64,000 nucleotides of DNA from the NCBI GenBank assembly GCA_965223105.1, contig OZ244987.1:1922001-1986000 (forward strand), in the 5' to 3' direction. The translations under genes were made by a program, and so were the position numbers. Each line of letters opens with the position of its first letter. Within the stretch, counting starts at the first letter, position 1. The notes beneath the pieces are model-generated. The model worked only from the letters and a program-made list of their open reading frames with translations, ran no database searches and was not told where the DNA came from. The stretch is from JABDMH01 sp965223105 (GTDB lineage Bacteria; Bacteroidota; Bacteroidia; Chitinophagales; Saprospiraceae). Positions 1 through 8,192 of this stretch are shown here, piece after piece.

Positions 1-469
1 GTTGTTTCTTAAGGTAAGCAATTCTGATGTTCAGTCCTAATTTTGATCGTATCAGCTGATCATTAAATCCTGCTTGCCATTTGAAAAGTGGAAAGTCATG
101 ATGATTTTCAGATCCGTATTTTTGGAGAAATTTATTTCTAAAATTAATCTGTGATGGAGTCCATTGAAATACTCTGTGGGTTTCTCCACAATTCTTGAAT
201 GAAAGTATTTGATTGATTTTGATTGTAGTTATCCTTTTGATTGAATGAACTACCTCTGAAATGTTATATTGGCTTCCAACCTGCACAAGAATGTGCACAT
301 GATCCGGATTTATCTTGTATCCAATAAGGAAAGCATCTTTTAAAGCCGCACACTCAAATAGATTGTAGGCAAAGATCTCAGATATAAGATCCTCTGAGAA
401 AAAGGCAAGTCGAAATTGAGGGTTTGTTGTGATAAAATATGCAGCTTTTTTGATGTACAATCGCTTCAT
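1..469 (-). CDS. REP-associated tyrosine (Y1/HUH, RAYT-type) transposase, 3' end beyond window
   Basis: Reading the minus strand from the ATG at 467-469 gives an open frame of 156 codons that leaves the left edge of the window without a stop. It begins MKRLYIKKAAYFITTNPQFR and contains NPDHVHILVQ, so the HUH pair is His57/His59. Further on come KWQAGFNDQLIRSK and a terminal AYLKKQ, where Tyr152 sits where the Y1 nucleophile of the family is expected. Y1 single-strand transposases of the RAYT branch nick and join DNA at REP hairpins and are usually single-copy chromosomal genes with REP repeats beside them. Hairpin repeats of exactly that kind begin about 130 bp away, at 605. The missing C-terminus prevents a check for completeness. 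The Y1 family assignment is strong; the RAYT subgroup is inferred from length and context. Confidence 0.85.
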   Translation of the reverse strand, partial: MKRLYIKKAAYFITTNPQFRLAFFSEDLISEIFAYNLFECAALKDAFLIGYKINPDHVHILVQVGSQYNISEVVHSIKRITTIKINQILSFKNCGETHRVFQWTPSQINFRNKFLQKYGSENHHDFPLFKWQAGFNDQLIRSKLGLNIRIAYLKKQ

Positions 470-595
470 TATCTAGTATTGTGAGTAAATATAAGGTGAT
501 TGCCGATTCAAAATATGAAAACCACAAAAAGCTAAGAGCTTCCGCTCTGTCCCATTAAGAAGTCTTTAAAGGCGAGGCAGCCATGGTTTAAATTA

Positions 596-1310
596 ATAAG
601 GCAGCCGTGGGTTCTTTTACCCACGGATTGAAATAGAGAACTGTCATTGCGTCAAAAAGCCATCGCGAGGAAGAGGTAGCCGTGGGTTCTTTTACCGACG
701 GATTTCAAAAGGAGAGAGGCACAAAGACCCGCGGCAAAAAGATGCCGCTTTGTCATTGCGTCAAAAAACCATCGCGAGGAAGAGGTAGCCGTGGGTTCTT
801 TTACCCACGGATTTCAAACGAAAAAGGCAAAAAAGACCGGCGGCAATAAGATGCCGCTTTGCCATTGCGTCAAAAAGCCATCGAGAGGAAGAGGCAGCCG
901 TGGGTTCTTTTACTCACGGATTTCAAGCGAAAAAGGTAGCCGTGGGTTCTTTTACCCACGGATTTCAAAAGGAGAGAGGCACAAAGACCCGCGGCAAAAA
1001 GATGCCGCTCTGTCTTACTGAATGATACACGTCGGAGGCGGAGCATCTGCTGAGTTCTTTGGCATAGAAACAGGCAGCCGTGGGTTCTTTTACCGACGGA
1101 TTTCAAAAGGAGAGAGGCACAAAGACCCGCGGCAAAAAGATGCCGCTTTGTCATTGCGTCAAAAAACCATCGCGAGGAAGAGGTAGCCGTGGGTTCTTTT
1201 ACCCACGGATTTCAAAAGGAGAGAGGAACAAAAACCCGCGGCAAAAAGATGCCGCTCTGTCTTACTGAATGATACACGTTGGAGGCGGAGCATCTGCTGA
1301 GTTCTTCTGT
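596..1310. repeat. REP-like hairpin repeat array beside the RAYT gene
   Basis: Seven copies of a 22-nt hairpin with arms CCGTGGGT and ACCCACGG and loop TCTTTT lie at 605, 680, 789, 898, 940, 1078 and 1187; copies at 680, 898 and 1078 have one mismatch. They alternate with a second hairpin, GCGGCA-loop-TGCCGC (for example 731-748 and 991-1008), and with a shared spacer containing GTCATTGCGTCAAAAA. The segment at 680-810 recurs at 1078-1208, and the stretch starting CTTACTGAATGATACACGT occurs at 1014 and 1261. The array is non-coding; short open frames on both strands are low-complexity products of the repeats. The likely origin is RAYT-driven REP dispersal followed by local tandem duplication. 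Confidence 0.85.
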
Positions 1311-1369
1311 CGGCGAGCGAGATCTGAATCAAATATTGCTATTTTTATTGTCGGTAGTCAGAATTGGAT

Positions 1370-2431
1370 ATGCCAAGGAGTGCTTCAATCTTTCATTTAT
1401 TATTGTGGGCGGCTATTGCCGGTATGCAGTTTCACTGTTCCACTGCAGAGACAGCTGATCAAGTCATTCATACGGTTAATGGAAACCTTGCTCCTCAGGA
1501 TCTCGGCCTGACATTGATCCATGAACACGTGTTTCTGGACTGGACTCCGGCAGATAGCATGAACCGGGACTTATGGAATGACGACGAGGCATTTGAGGTC
1601 ATCTTACCCTACTTGCAAGAGATGGTATCGGTGGGTGTGGAGAGTTTCCTGGAGTGTACGCCGGCCTATTTGGGAAGAAATCCTATGCTGCTCCAAAGGT
1701 TGAGTAACGAAACAGGCCTACAAATTTTGACCAACACCGGTTTCTATGCTGCTAGAAACCAGCAGCATATCCCGACCTACCTTAAGCAGCAGACCAGTAA
1801 ACAGATTTCCCAGATTTGGATCGATGAGTGCCACCATGGCATTGACAAAACAGGTATCAAACCGGGATTCATCAAGATCGGTGTTGACAGCAAAGATCAG
1901 TTAGATAGCTTAGACATTAAGATTGTTGAGGCAGCAGCAATGACTCATCTGGCTACTGGCCTCACCATTGTCGGACACACAGGTACAGATACGACGGCGA
2001 TCCAGCAAATCAAAATATTGCGAAACTTTGGTGTCGACCCTTCTGCTTTTGTATGGACTCATGCTCAGCGAGGTACATCTGAAGGTCATCTCCACCTGGC
2101 CCGCGAGGGCGTGTGGATTTCTTTAGACGGATTGGGATGGATACCCGAATCGATAACGGATCAAAGTGGTCTTGTTCAGTACATTACGTTTTTACAGAAT
2201 CTCAAAGAAAACGACCTACTAAATCGGACTTTGATTTCTCACGATGCCGGATGGTATACAGTCGGAAATGAAGATCAATCCACTTACAAGAGGTACACGA
2301 CAATATTTGAAGTCTTGATTCCTGCTCTACACAAGGAGGGATTCACCCAACAAGACATCGATCAGATGCTGATCCAGAATCCTCGTGAAGCCTACACCCT
2401 TGCAGTTCGAGCCATGAAACCTGGCAGGTAA
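1370..2431 (+). CDS. Phosphotriesterase-family (amidohydrolase) protein, exported
   Basis: The protein has a hydrophobic N-terminus (FHLLLWAAIAGMQFHCSTAE) that looks like a signal peptide, so the enzyme probably acts in the periplasm. The cysteine lacks a canonical lipobox. The mature part follows the phosphotriesterase-related layout: an HxH metal motif in LTLIHEHVFLDW, a candidate bridging lysine in GFIKIGVDS, then GLTIVGHTG, VWTHAQRG and LISHDAGW carrying the remaining metal ligands. About 353 residues matches the usual family length. An in-frame TTG lies two codons upstream (1364), but the ATG at 1370 is preferred. The gene stands alone, directly after the REP array. The family also includes lactonases and resiniferatoxin-binding-like proteins, so the substrate is unknown. 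Confidence 0.82.
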   Translation: MPRSASIFHLLLWAAIAGMQFHCSTAETADQVIHTVNGNLAPQDLGLTLIHEHVFLDWTPADSMNRDLWNDDEAFEVILPYLQEMVSVGVESFLECTPAYLGRNPMLLQRLSNETGLQILTNTGFYAARNQQHIPTYLKQQTSKQISQIWIDECHHGIDKTGIKPGFIKIGVDSKDQLDSLDIKIVEAAAMTHLATGLTIVGHTGTDTTAIQQIKILRNFGVDPSAFVWTHAQRGTSEGHLHLAREGVWISLDGLGWIPESITDQSGLVQYITFLQNLKENDLLNRTLISHDAGWYTVGNEDQSTYKRYTTIFEVLIPALHKEGFTQQDIDQMLIQNPREAYTLAVRAMKPGR

Positions 2432-3082
2432 TATGGGCTTCGTGCCGGCTTCTTGTCACTACTTTCTTGATTGAACCCTTTGTTGTTCAAGCAAATCGAA
2501 CCAGGAGCTATTTGACGTTTTTTGATGATGAAGAGCCTGCGCTGTAGGATGCATGCATCCTACAGGGATATCGGAAAGTAGCATGCCAATAGTACTAGAT
2601 ATTTTTTAGCACTGGTCAAGTGCACTTCAATCACGAATGAATTTGACAACGGTTTAGGGATGATGCAAACATATTGAGCCGAGGATACCTCAAACCAACT
2701 AGAGAAAATGTTATTGGCACTCAATGCAGAAAGAGGCATGAGAGATAGCCAAACAGTGATCTAAAGGGCGTAAGACAGGAGGTATGACTCTGCAATGCAA
2801 ATATGCAGATCTCCCTTAAGATGCTGATTCAGTCAAATTCTTATAAGTCGTTTTTACGAGACTGTGCTTTGTCAGGTTGGCTTTAAGCCTGCTGTGACTT
2901 AGTGAGGGCAGCATTTAACGATCATTTGAAGTCTTATCTGACCCCTTGATCTATGGTTTGCGGTTGTTTATAGATTTCCCAATTCATACCGTAACCACGC
3001 TTCCAACGACTCGTCTATATAGTGAGCCCGATTCCACTTCATTGATTGTGATGCTGTCAAGAAAGCCGAAATAATTCAAACC
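2432..3082. other. Non-coding gap with a perfect 24-bp palindrome
   Basis: No credible gene was seen in these 650 bp. The one clear structure is a perfect palindrome at 2542-2565, with arms CTGTAGGATGCA and TGCATCCTACAG and no loop. There is no T-run on either side, so it is not a normal intrinsic terminator. A dyad protein-binding site or the relic of a mobile repeat would both fit. Confidence 0.6.
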
Positions 3083-5503
3083 ATGAAAAAAGTTGCTACT
3101 GTACTGATTGCCTTCCTGTCCATTTTAGCCGGCCATGCTCAGAATTCTGCTTCACTAGAAGGCAGGGTTATTGATCGTGATGGACAGCCGGTTTCTTTTG
3201 CTACAATTATGCTATCAAGCGAAAAGGATTCGTCGCTGGTTAAAGCCCAGATTTCTGAACTTGAGGGACAATTTTCGATAAATGATTTAGAAGCTGATAA
3301 ATACGTACTTAACATTACATTTGTGGGATATTCAGATTATACCAGTGGACCTATTCAACTGGAGGGTGGGGAGGATCTCACCATTCCAGATATTGTATTA
3401 TTGGAAAAAGCTGAAGAGCTTGAGGAAGTCGTCGTTAAGGCAACCAGACCTTTAGTCGAAGTACAACCGGATAAGACAGTATTCAATATTGAAGGAAGCA
3501 TTAATGCTGCTGGAAGTGATGCTTTAGAGCTTTTGCGCAAGGCACCTGGAGTTGTAGTTGACAATAATGAAAGAATCATGCTGCAAGGTAAGAATGGGGT
3601 GAAGGTCTATATCAATGGTAAGAAATCACCTTTGGCTGCTGATGACTTGGCCGATTATCTGAAGTCACTACAATCTAGTGAGATTGAGGCCTTTGAGATT
3701 ATTGTTAATCCATCTGCAAAATACGATGCCGAAGGAAATGCCGGAATCATAAATATCCGAATCAAGAAAGATAAAGGATTGGGAACCAATGGGACCCTGA
3801 CCTCAACATTTCGACAGGGAATCACGGCCAAAAACAGCAATTCATTGAGTGTTAACCACCGTGACAAATCAATAAATATTTTCGGCAATTACGGAAACAA
3901 TTTTGGCCAATGGCGTAATTACAATAACATATTGAGGGAACAAGTGGGGCAAGCCTTTGATGCCCATAGTGATATGGTTTCAGACAACCGAGGCCATACC
4001 TTCCGACTGGGCACGGATTTCTTTTTAGATGATAAACATACCTTCGGTTTTTTGATTGACGGTGGGCTTAAGGAGGGCGATTGGCACAACCAGGCAAGAA
4101 CGAGAATATATCCTCTTGCTACTAATATCACTTCTGGATATTTATTGGCAGAGAATTATATGAATCAAGATGATGATCGATTAAATGCCAACATCAATTA
4201 TGTGTATAGAAATGGCAATGAGACATCTCTTAATATTGATGTAGACTACGGATTCTTCAAAAGCCAAGATGGTTCCTTCCAACCCAATCGATACTTGGAT
4301 GATACCGAGACTATTCTTCTTGACGAACGCATATTTACCAGCTATACACCAACGGATATTGATATCTATACTTTGAAGGCTGACTACCAGACAAAATTGG
4401 GTGAAGGCACGATATCTGCCGGAGGAAAATTTTCCTACGTAAGCACAGACAACACCTTCGATTTTTTCGATCACGTGGATGGTGAGGAGATAAGGAATGA
4501 AGATAGGAGCAATAACTTCGTGTATAAAGAAAATGTCAATGCTGGTTACACCACTTATCAATTGCAAAAAGACAAGTGGAATTTCATGGCAGGCCTCAGG
4601 GTTGAGCATACCCATTCAATGGGTGACCTTACTTCGGCCCAGGAGAGAAACAATCAGTTGGTCGAACGAGATTATGTGGATGTGTTCCCCAGTGGAGGTA
4701 TTACCTACAGTGCGAATGAAAACCACGCCTGGCGTATTAACTACAGTCGAAGAATTGACCGTCCAAGTTATCAGGACCTGAATCCGTTCGAGTTTAAGCT
4801 TGATGAATTGACTTTTCAAAAAGGCAACGCATTTTTAAGTCCACAATACACCAATAGCTACTCTGTCAGCCATACGTATAAATCCAGGTTAAATTCTACA
4901 CTGACTTACAGCATTACCGATGATCTGATGACCCAAATTACAGACACCTTTAGCGCTGATGCTTCATTTATCACTTATGTCAATCTCGCAAAGCAAAAGA
5001 ATATCAGTTTGGCTGTCAGCTATCCCTTCTCAGTATCCAAGTGGTGGAGTGTATATACAAATGCTACTGCTTATCGTGTGCGCAACAATGCTGATTTTGG
5101 GGGGGCAAAGATTGTGGATATATCCGCAAACGTGTTCAATTTATATGGACAGAACACCTTTATGTTACCCAGAGGTCTTAAACTTGAGTTGTCCGGCTTC
5201 TATAATTCACCGGGTATATGGGGTGGTAATTTTAAAACTCGTTCGATGTGGGCTATAGATCTTGGCCTTCAGACGAAAATGTTTAAGGAGCGAGCCAATC
5301 TCAAACTGGCTATTTCCGATATCTTTAAGACTCAGCGATGGACCGGTGATAACAGCTTTGGTGCACTCGTAATCAAAACGTCGGGAGGTTGGGAGAGCCG
5401 GCAGTTTCGTGCTACACTTACCTATAACTTTGGAAATGAACAAGTTAAAAAAGAGCGTAGTCGAGCAACGGGCCTTCAGGATGAGCAACGAAGAGTAAAA
5501 TGA
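3083..5503 (+). CDS. TonB-dependent receptor / outer membrane beta-barrel protein
   Basis: This is an outer-membrane protein of 806 residues. A signal peptide (MKKVATVLIAFLSILAGHAQ) is followed by a carboxypeptidase-regulatory-like domain (about 22-110, with GRVIDRDGQPVSFATI). Next comes a plug-like domain with VVVKATRPLVEVQPDKTVFN, LLRKAPGVVVDNN and VYINGKK, and then a long beta-barrel rich in aromatic strands ending in ATLTYNFGNEQVKKERSR. This is the Bacteroidota 'outer membrane beta-barrel family' type of TonB receptor. No SusD-like partner lies next to it, so it is not a classic SusCD pair. A strong hairpin terminator follows at 5637-5662. The ligand cannot be read from sequence; members of this subgroup are often linked to metal or peptide uptake. 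Confidence 0.9.
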   Translation: MKKVATVLIAFLSILAGHAQNSASLEGRVIDRDGQPVSFATIMLSSEKDSSLVKAQISELEGQFSINDLEADKYVLNITFVGYSDYTSGPIQLEGGEDLTIPDIVLLEKAEELEEVVVKATRPLVEVQPDKTVFNIEGSINAAGSDALELLRKAPGVVVDNNERIMLQGKNGVKVYINGKKSPLAADDLADYLKSLQSSEIEAFEIIVNPSAKYDAEGNAGIINIRIKKDKGLGTNGTLTSTFRQGITAKNSNSLSVNHRDKSINIFGNYGNNFGQWRNYNNILREQVGQAFDAHSDMVSDNRGHTFRLGTDFFLDDKHTFGFLIDGGLKEGDWHNQARTRIYPLATNITSGYLLAENYMNQDDDRLNANINYVYRNGNETSLNIDVDYGFFKSQDGSFQPNRYLDDTETILLDERIFTSYTPTDIDIYTLKADYQTKLGEGTISAGGKFSYVSTDNTFDFFDHVDGEEIRNEDRSNNFVYKENVNAGYTTYQLQKDKWNFMAGLRVEHTHSMGDLTSAQERNNQLVERDYVDVFPSGGITYSANENHAWRINYSRRIDRPSYQDLNPFEFKLDELTFQKGNAFLSPQYTNSYSVSHTYKSRLNSTLTYSITDDLMTQITDTFSADASFITYVNLAKQKNISLAVSYPFSVSKWWSVYTNATAYRVRNNADFGGAKIVDISANVFNLYGQNTFMLPRGLKLELSGFYNSPGIWGGNFKTRSMWAIDLGLQTKMFKERANLKLAISDIFKTQRWTGDNSFGALVIKTSGGWESRQFRATLTYNFGNEQVKKERSRATGLQDEQRRVK

Positions 5504-5636
5504 CGACTCGCAGCTTTAGAGCGACCATTCACCACAGATTTAGGGATTTGTAGATGCTCTGGCACGACTTTTGGATAAACATGTTAGAGTTTGAGTAGAA
5601 GATTTATCATTCTACGGATTTGAGTGTGTTTAAGTG

Positions 5637-5662
5637 AAAAAGGGCCTTCTTAGGCCCTTTTT
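5637..5662. terminator. Bidirectional intrinsic terminator
   Basis: An 11-bp perfect stem (AAAAAGGGCCT / AGGCCCTTTTT) with a 4-nt loop has A- and T-rich flanks, so it can stop transcription in both directions. It lies between the TonB receptor on the plus strand and the converging Cys-rich gene on the minus strand. Confidence 0.85.
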
Positions 5663-5681
5663 CAATGCTGACTGTTTGTAC

Positions 5682-6053
5682 CTACCGCGAACCCCCATCA
5701 ATATTGGACAACTCCGCAAGTGACTTTTGAGGTAACTTTGCAGTTATTCTTGCAAGGTCTGTCATTCCTCCTGTTTGTGCCGGGTCACTAAATTGCCTCA
5801 CATCTCTTAAGCAGATCACTTTACAACAAGGTGGGCAAATCGGAGGCTGGCAGGATTTTGGCATTTGGCAGTCTGGCTCTTCTTCTACCCTAACTGAAGC
5901 AATAGATACCTTGTCAGAGTGCTTCGTGTCAGCATTTACTGCTACTACTTTTGAAGAACTTTCTGGAAGGCAGATGCGCTTGCATTGAGCATTTCCATGG
6001 TAGTCAAGTATGACCATAAATGCAAGGAGTAAGCTAAATTTCAAGAATTTCAT
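5682..6053 (-). CDS. Small secreted cysteine-rich protein, function unknown
   Basis: A 123-residue protein with a signal peptide (MKFLKFSLLLAFMVILDYHG, cleavage likely near NAQ). It carries eight cysteines, at 24, 28, 62, 68, 73, 76, 77 and 81; the densest stretch is CQPPICPPCCKVIC. I recognise no family. The pattern suggests disulfides or binding of a soft metal ion outside the cytoplasm, which is inference only. It is divergent from the two-component system starting at 6189, whose sensor domain also holds eight cysteines, so the two may belong to one regulon. The C-terminus has a Gln/Lys/Leu-containing tail without a T9SS signature. Start and end are well defined, with a terminator immediately downstream. 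Confidence 0.7.
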   Translation of the reverse strand: MKFLKFSLLLAFMVILDYHGNAQCKRICLPESSSKVVAVNADTKHSDKVSIASVRVEEEPDCQMPKSCQPPICPPCCKVICLRDVRQFSDPAQTGGMTDLARITAKLPQKSLAELSNIDGGSR

Positions 6054-6145
6054 GTTGTTGGATTTAATGCACTCAGATCCGCTGAGCTACCGGTTTCATA
6101 GAATCCAAGGTAGTGCGTATGTTGCCATCTCCTTGTGATTCAGTA

Positions 6146-6172
6146 GTTAACCACCTGTTAACCACCTGTTAA
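6146..6172. promoter_or_regulatory. Tandem 11-bp direct repeat, candidate response-regulator operator
   Basis: GTTAACCACCT occurs at 6146-6156 and again at 6157-6167, followed by a partial third unit GTTAA at 6168-6172. It lies 16 bp before the histidine-kinase start, in the divergent intergenic region. OmpR-type regulators commonly bind direct repeats spaced by about one helical turn, and the adjacent regulator is of that family. Autoregulation is therefore plausible but untested. Confidence 0.5.
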
Positions 6173-6188
6173 AAATCCGGTTTAGGAT

Positions 6189-7463
6189 ATGAGATCACGT
6201 ACATTAGCAGGTATGCGGGTCAATAAGTTGCCTTTGGTCATGACTTTGATGACCATTTGCTTTCTGGTCATTTTGGGCTTTCAGTGGTTCTGGCTCAGCC
6301 AGTCGCGGAAGGCCCTGGAGGAGCAGTTTAACAGGCAAGTTAGTATGGCGTTGTGTGCTGCAGTCGGTTCTTTGGAAGGATGTAGCCCTGAGCACTGTGC
6401 TATGAAAAACGAGGATTGTCTGGCAAGATCTGGTGGCTCACTGTCCTTCAGTACCGATTGTTTGGATCATGGACTCGTTAATAAGAGTCAACTTGAGGCG
6501 GCTGTATATGAGGCCTTGCTTTTCTATGATTTACCTCAGAAGTTTACGGTCGACATTTTACAGGAAAACGATGACCATTGTGATCCAGGTTCGCCGTTTT
6601 GTTGTGCACTAGGACCATTTACTGCCTCCAATAATCAATTTATCAATATTCGTTTTCCTGAAAGAAGCAGCTATATATGGAATAAACTTTGGTTGATGGT
6701 CTTGTCATCGGTGCTGAGCCTACTATTTATTTTGTTTGTCTTCCTAGTGGCAATTCGTGCGTTGTGGCAGCAGCAAAAGATCAGTGAATTTAATGTGGAT
6801 TTTTTCAATAGTATGGCTCACGAATTTCGTACCCCCATTGCCAGCATGAAATTGGCTTTGAATCGTTTTTTCCTGAAAAATCCCTCCCTTAGTCAGAATC
6901 CCTACCTAAAAATCATTTCTAGTGAAAACTCCAAACTGAAAGCGAATGTGGAGCGGGTGCTCTCACTGGCAAAGTTAGATGAAGGACGGTACGAGTTAAA
7001 AAGGGAGAAGGTAAATATCGGAAAACTAGTAGGTCAAATCACGGACGATATGAAAATTGTTCTCTTGCGTACTGGAGCGAGAATAATTCCTGATGAGCGT
7101 TTGAACCGATTTCAAGTCTGGGCCGATCCTCTGCACCTTAGTCACGCCTTACACAATCTTATTGACAACGCCATCAAATATTGTGATGACCAACCAATAA
7201 TTGAAATCGGTATCAAAGAGTCAAATCAAAGCATTCATCTTATCGTGAAAGACAATGGAGTGGGCATGAATGAGCAGGACAGCAGCTTGGTGTTTAAACG
7301 ATTTGTTAGGCTCGGAGCGGATAGGAACGAGACCCATGGTTTCGGTCTTGGCCTGGCCTACGTAAAAATGATCATGGATTTACACAAGGGGACAATCAAT
7401 CTTTGGAGTAAAAAAGGTGAGGGTAGCAAGTTTGAATTGGTATTTCCTAAAATCCTCTCCTGA
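6189..7463 (+). CDS. Sensor histidine kinase with cysteine-rich periplasmic domain
   Basis: The protein has 424 residues: a first membrane helix (about 14-37), an extracytoplasmic domain (38-164), a second helix (165-190), a HisKA dimerisation domain with the phospho-acceptor His211 in NSMAHEFRTPIASM, and a HATPase domain with N box HNLIDNAIKYC, G1 box VKDNGVGM, F box FKRFVRLG and G2 box GFGLGLAYVKM. All kinase motifs are intact. The sensor domain carries eight cysteines (56, 65, 70, 77, 91, 131, 138, 139), which is unusual for this class and suggests redox or metal sensing. ATG 6189 is used; an ATG at residue 9 is possible. The stop overlaps the start of the response regulator by one base, so the pair is co-transcribed. 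Confidence 0.93.
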   Translation: MRSRTLAGMRVNKLPLVMTLMTICFLVILGFQWFWLSQSRKALEEQFNRQVSMALCAAVGSLEGCSPEHCAMKNEDCLARSGGSLSFSTDCLDHGLVNKSQLEAAVYEALLFYDLPQKFTVDILQENDDHCDPGSPFCCALGPFTASNNQFINIRFPERSSYIWNKLWLMVLSSVLSLLFILFVFLVAIRALWQQQKISEFNVDFFNSMAHEFRTPIASMKLALNRFFLKNPSLSQNPYLKIISSENSKLKANVERVLSLAKLDEGRYELKREKVNIGKLVGQITDDMKIVLLRTGARIIPDERLNRFQVWADPLHLSHALHNLIDNAIKYCDDQPIIEIGIKESNQSIHLIVKDNGVGMNEQDSSLVFKRFVRLGADRNETHGFGLGLAYVKMIMDLHKGTINLWSKKGEGSKFELVFPKILS

Positions 7464-8179
7464 TGAATACCATCGATATCAATAAATCACCCCGGGTACT
7501 GCTGGCCGAGGATGATCCTCATTTGGGATTTTTAATGAAAGAAATTTTAACTGAACAAGGGTATTTGGTTTCTCACTACTTGGATGGTGGAGAGGTTTTA
7601 GCGGGCCTGCTTCAGGTGCCGTTAGATCTTTGCTTGCTGGATGTTTCTTTACCAACGGTAGATGGTTTTACGCTGGCGCGAAGAATTAGGAAGTTGTATC
7701 CTCAGCTTCCATTCTTATTTGTTACAGCGCATTCCCTCAAGGAAGATACGATCAAGGGTTATGCCCTTGGAGCATCTGATTACGTTACCAAACCTTTCGA
7801 TGAGGAAATACTGCTTTGTAAGGTACGTGCCATTCTTGCTCATCAACGTAGGACCGAAGTGAATGCATCAGGTCACGTATTTCAGTTGGGTCGTTACACA
7901 TTTGACTACGACTCACACGCACTGTCTTTGGATGGACACCAGGTCAGATTGACTGAAAAAGAAAATCAGATACTTTATATTTTATGTAGCAATAGGAATA
8001 AAGTGGTCCGGCGAGATGATGCTGTCGAGCGAATTTATGGCAAAAGAGACTATTTTCTTGGGAGGAGCTTTGATGTTTTTATTTCTAAGTTACGAAAGCA
8101 TCTGGCTCAGGATTCCACGATACAAATTGAAAATGTCTACAAGGTGGGTTTCATCCTTACCGATGAAAGTGCTCCATAG
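7463..8179 (+). CDS. OmpR/PhoB-family response regulator
   Basis: A receiver domain (about 10-125) has the acidic pocket EDD at 16-18, the phospho-acceptor Asp60 in LCLLDVSLP, the switch Thr in FVTAHS and the conserved Lys in YVTKPFD. A C-terminal winged helix follows (about 140-235), with LTEKENQILYILCSN and SFDVFISKLRKHL, typical of the OmpR/PhoB branch. It overlaps the upstream kinase by one base (TGATG), so the two are translationally coupled partners. The direct repeats at 6146-6172 are a candidate binding site, with the divergent Cys-rich gene as a candidate target. Confidence 0.95.
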   Translation: MNTIDINKSPRVLLAEDDPHLGFLMKEILTEQGYLVSHYLDGGEVLAGLLQVPLDLCLLDVSLPTVDGFTLARRIRKLYPQLPFLFVTAHSLKEDTIKGYALGASDYVTKPFDEEILLCKVRAILAHQRRTEVNASGHVFQLGRYTFDYDSHALSLDGHQVRLTEKENQILYILCSNRNKVVRRDDAVERIYGKRDYFLGRSFDVFISKLRKHLAQDSTIQIENVYKVGFILTDESAP

Positions 8180-8192
8180 GATATCGCGATCG

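Noticed and set aside
870..1268. Short open frames on both strands in the REP array
   Set aside because: Their peptides consist of translated hairpin repeats (for example GSRGFFYPRISKGE) and have no protein features.
596..1310. CRISPR array near the left end
   Set aside because: Repeat spacing is irregular (42-180 bp), the intervening sequences are themselves repeated, and no cas gene is present. REP-type hairpins explain it better.
3083..5503. SusC of a polysaccharide utilisation locus
   Set aside because: There is no SusD-like gene next to it, and the barrel and plug pattern fits the simpler outer-membrane beta-barrel family.
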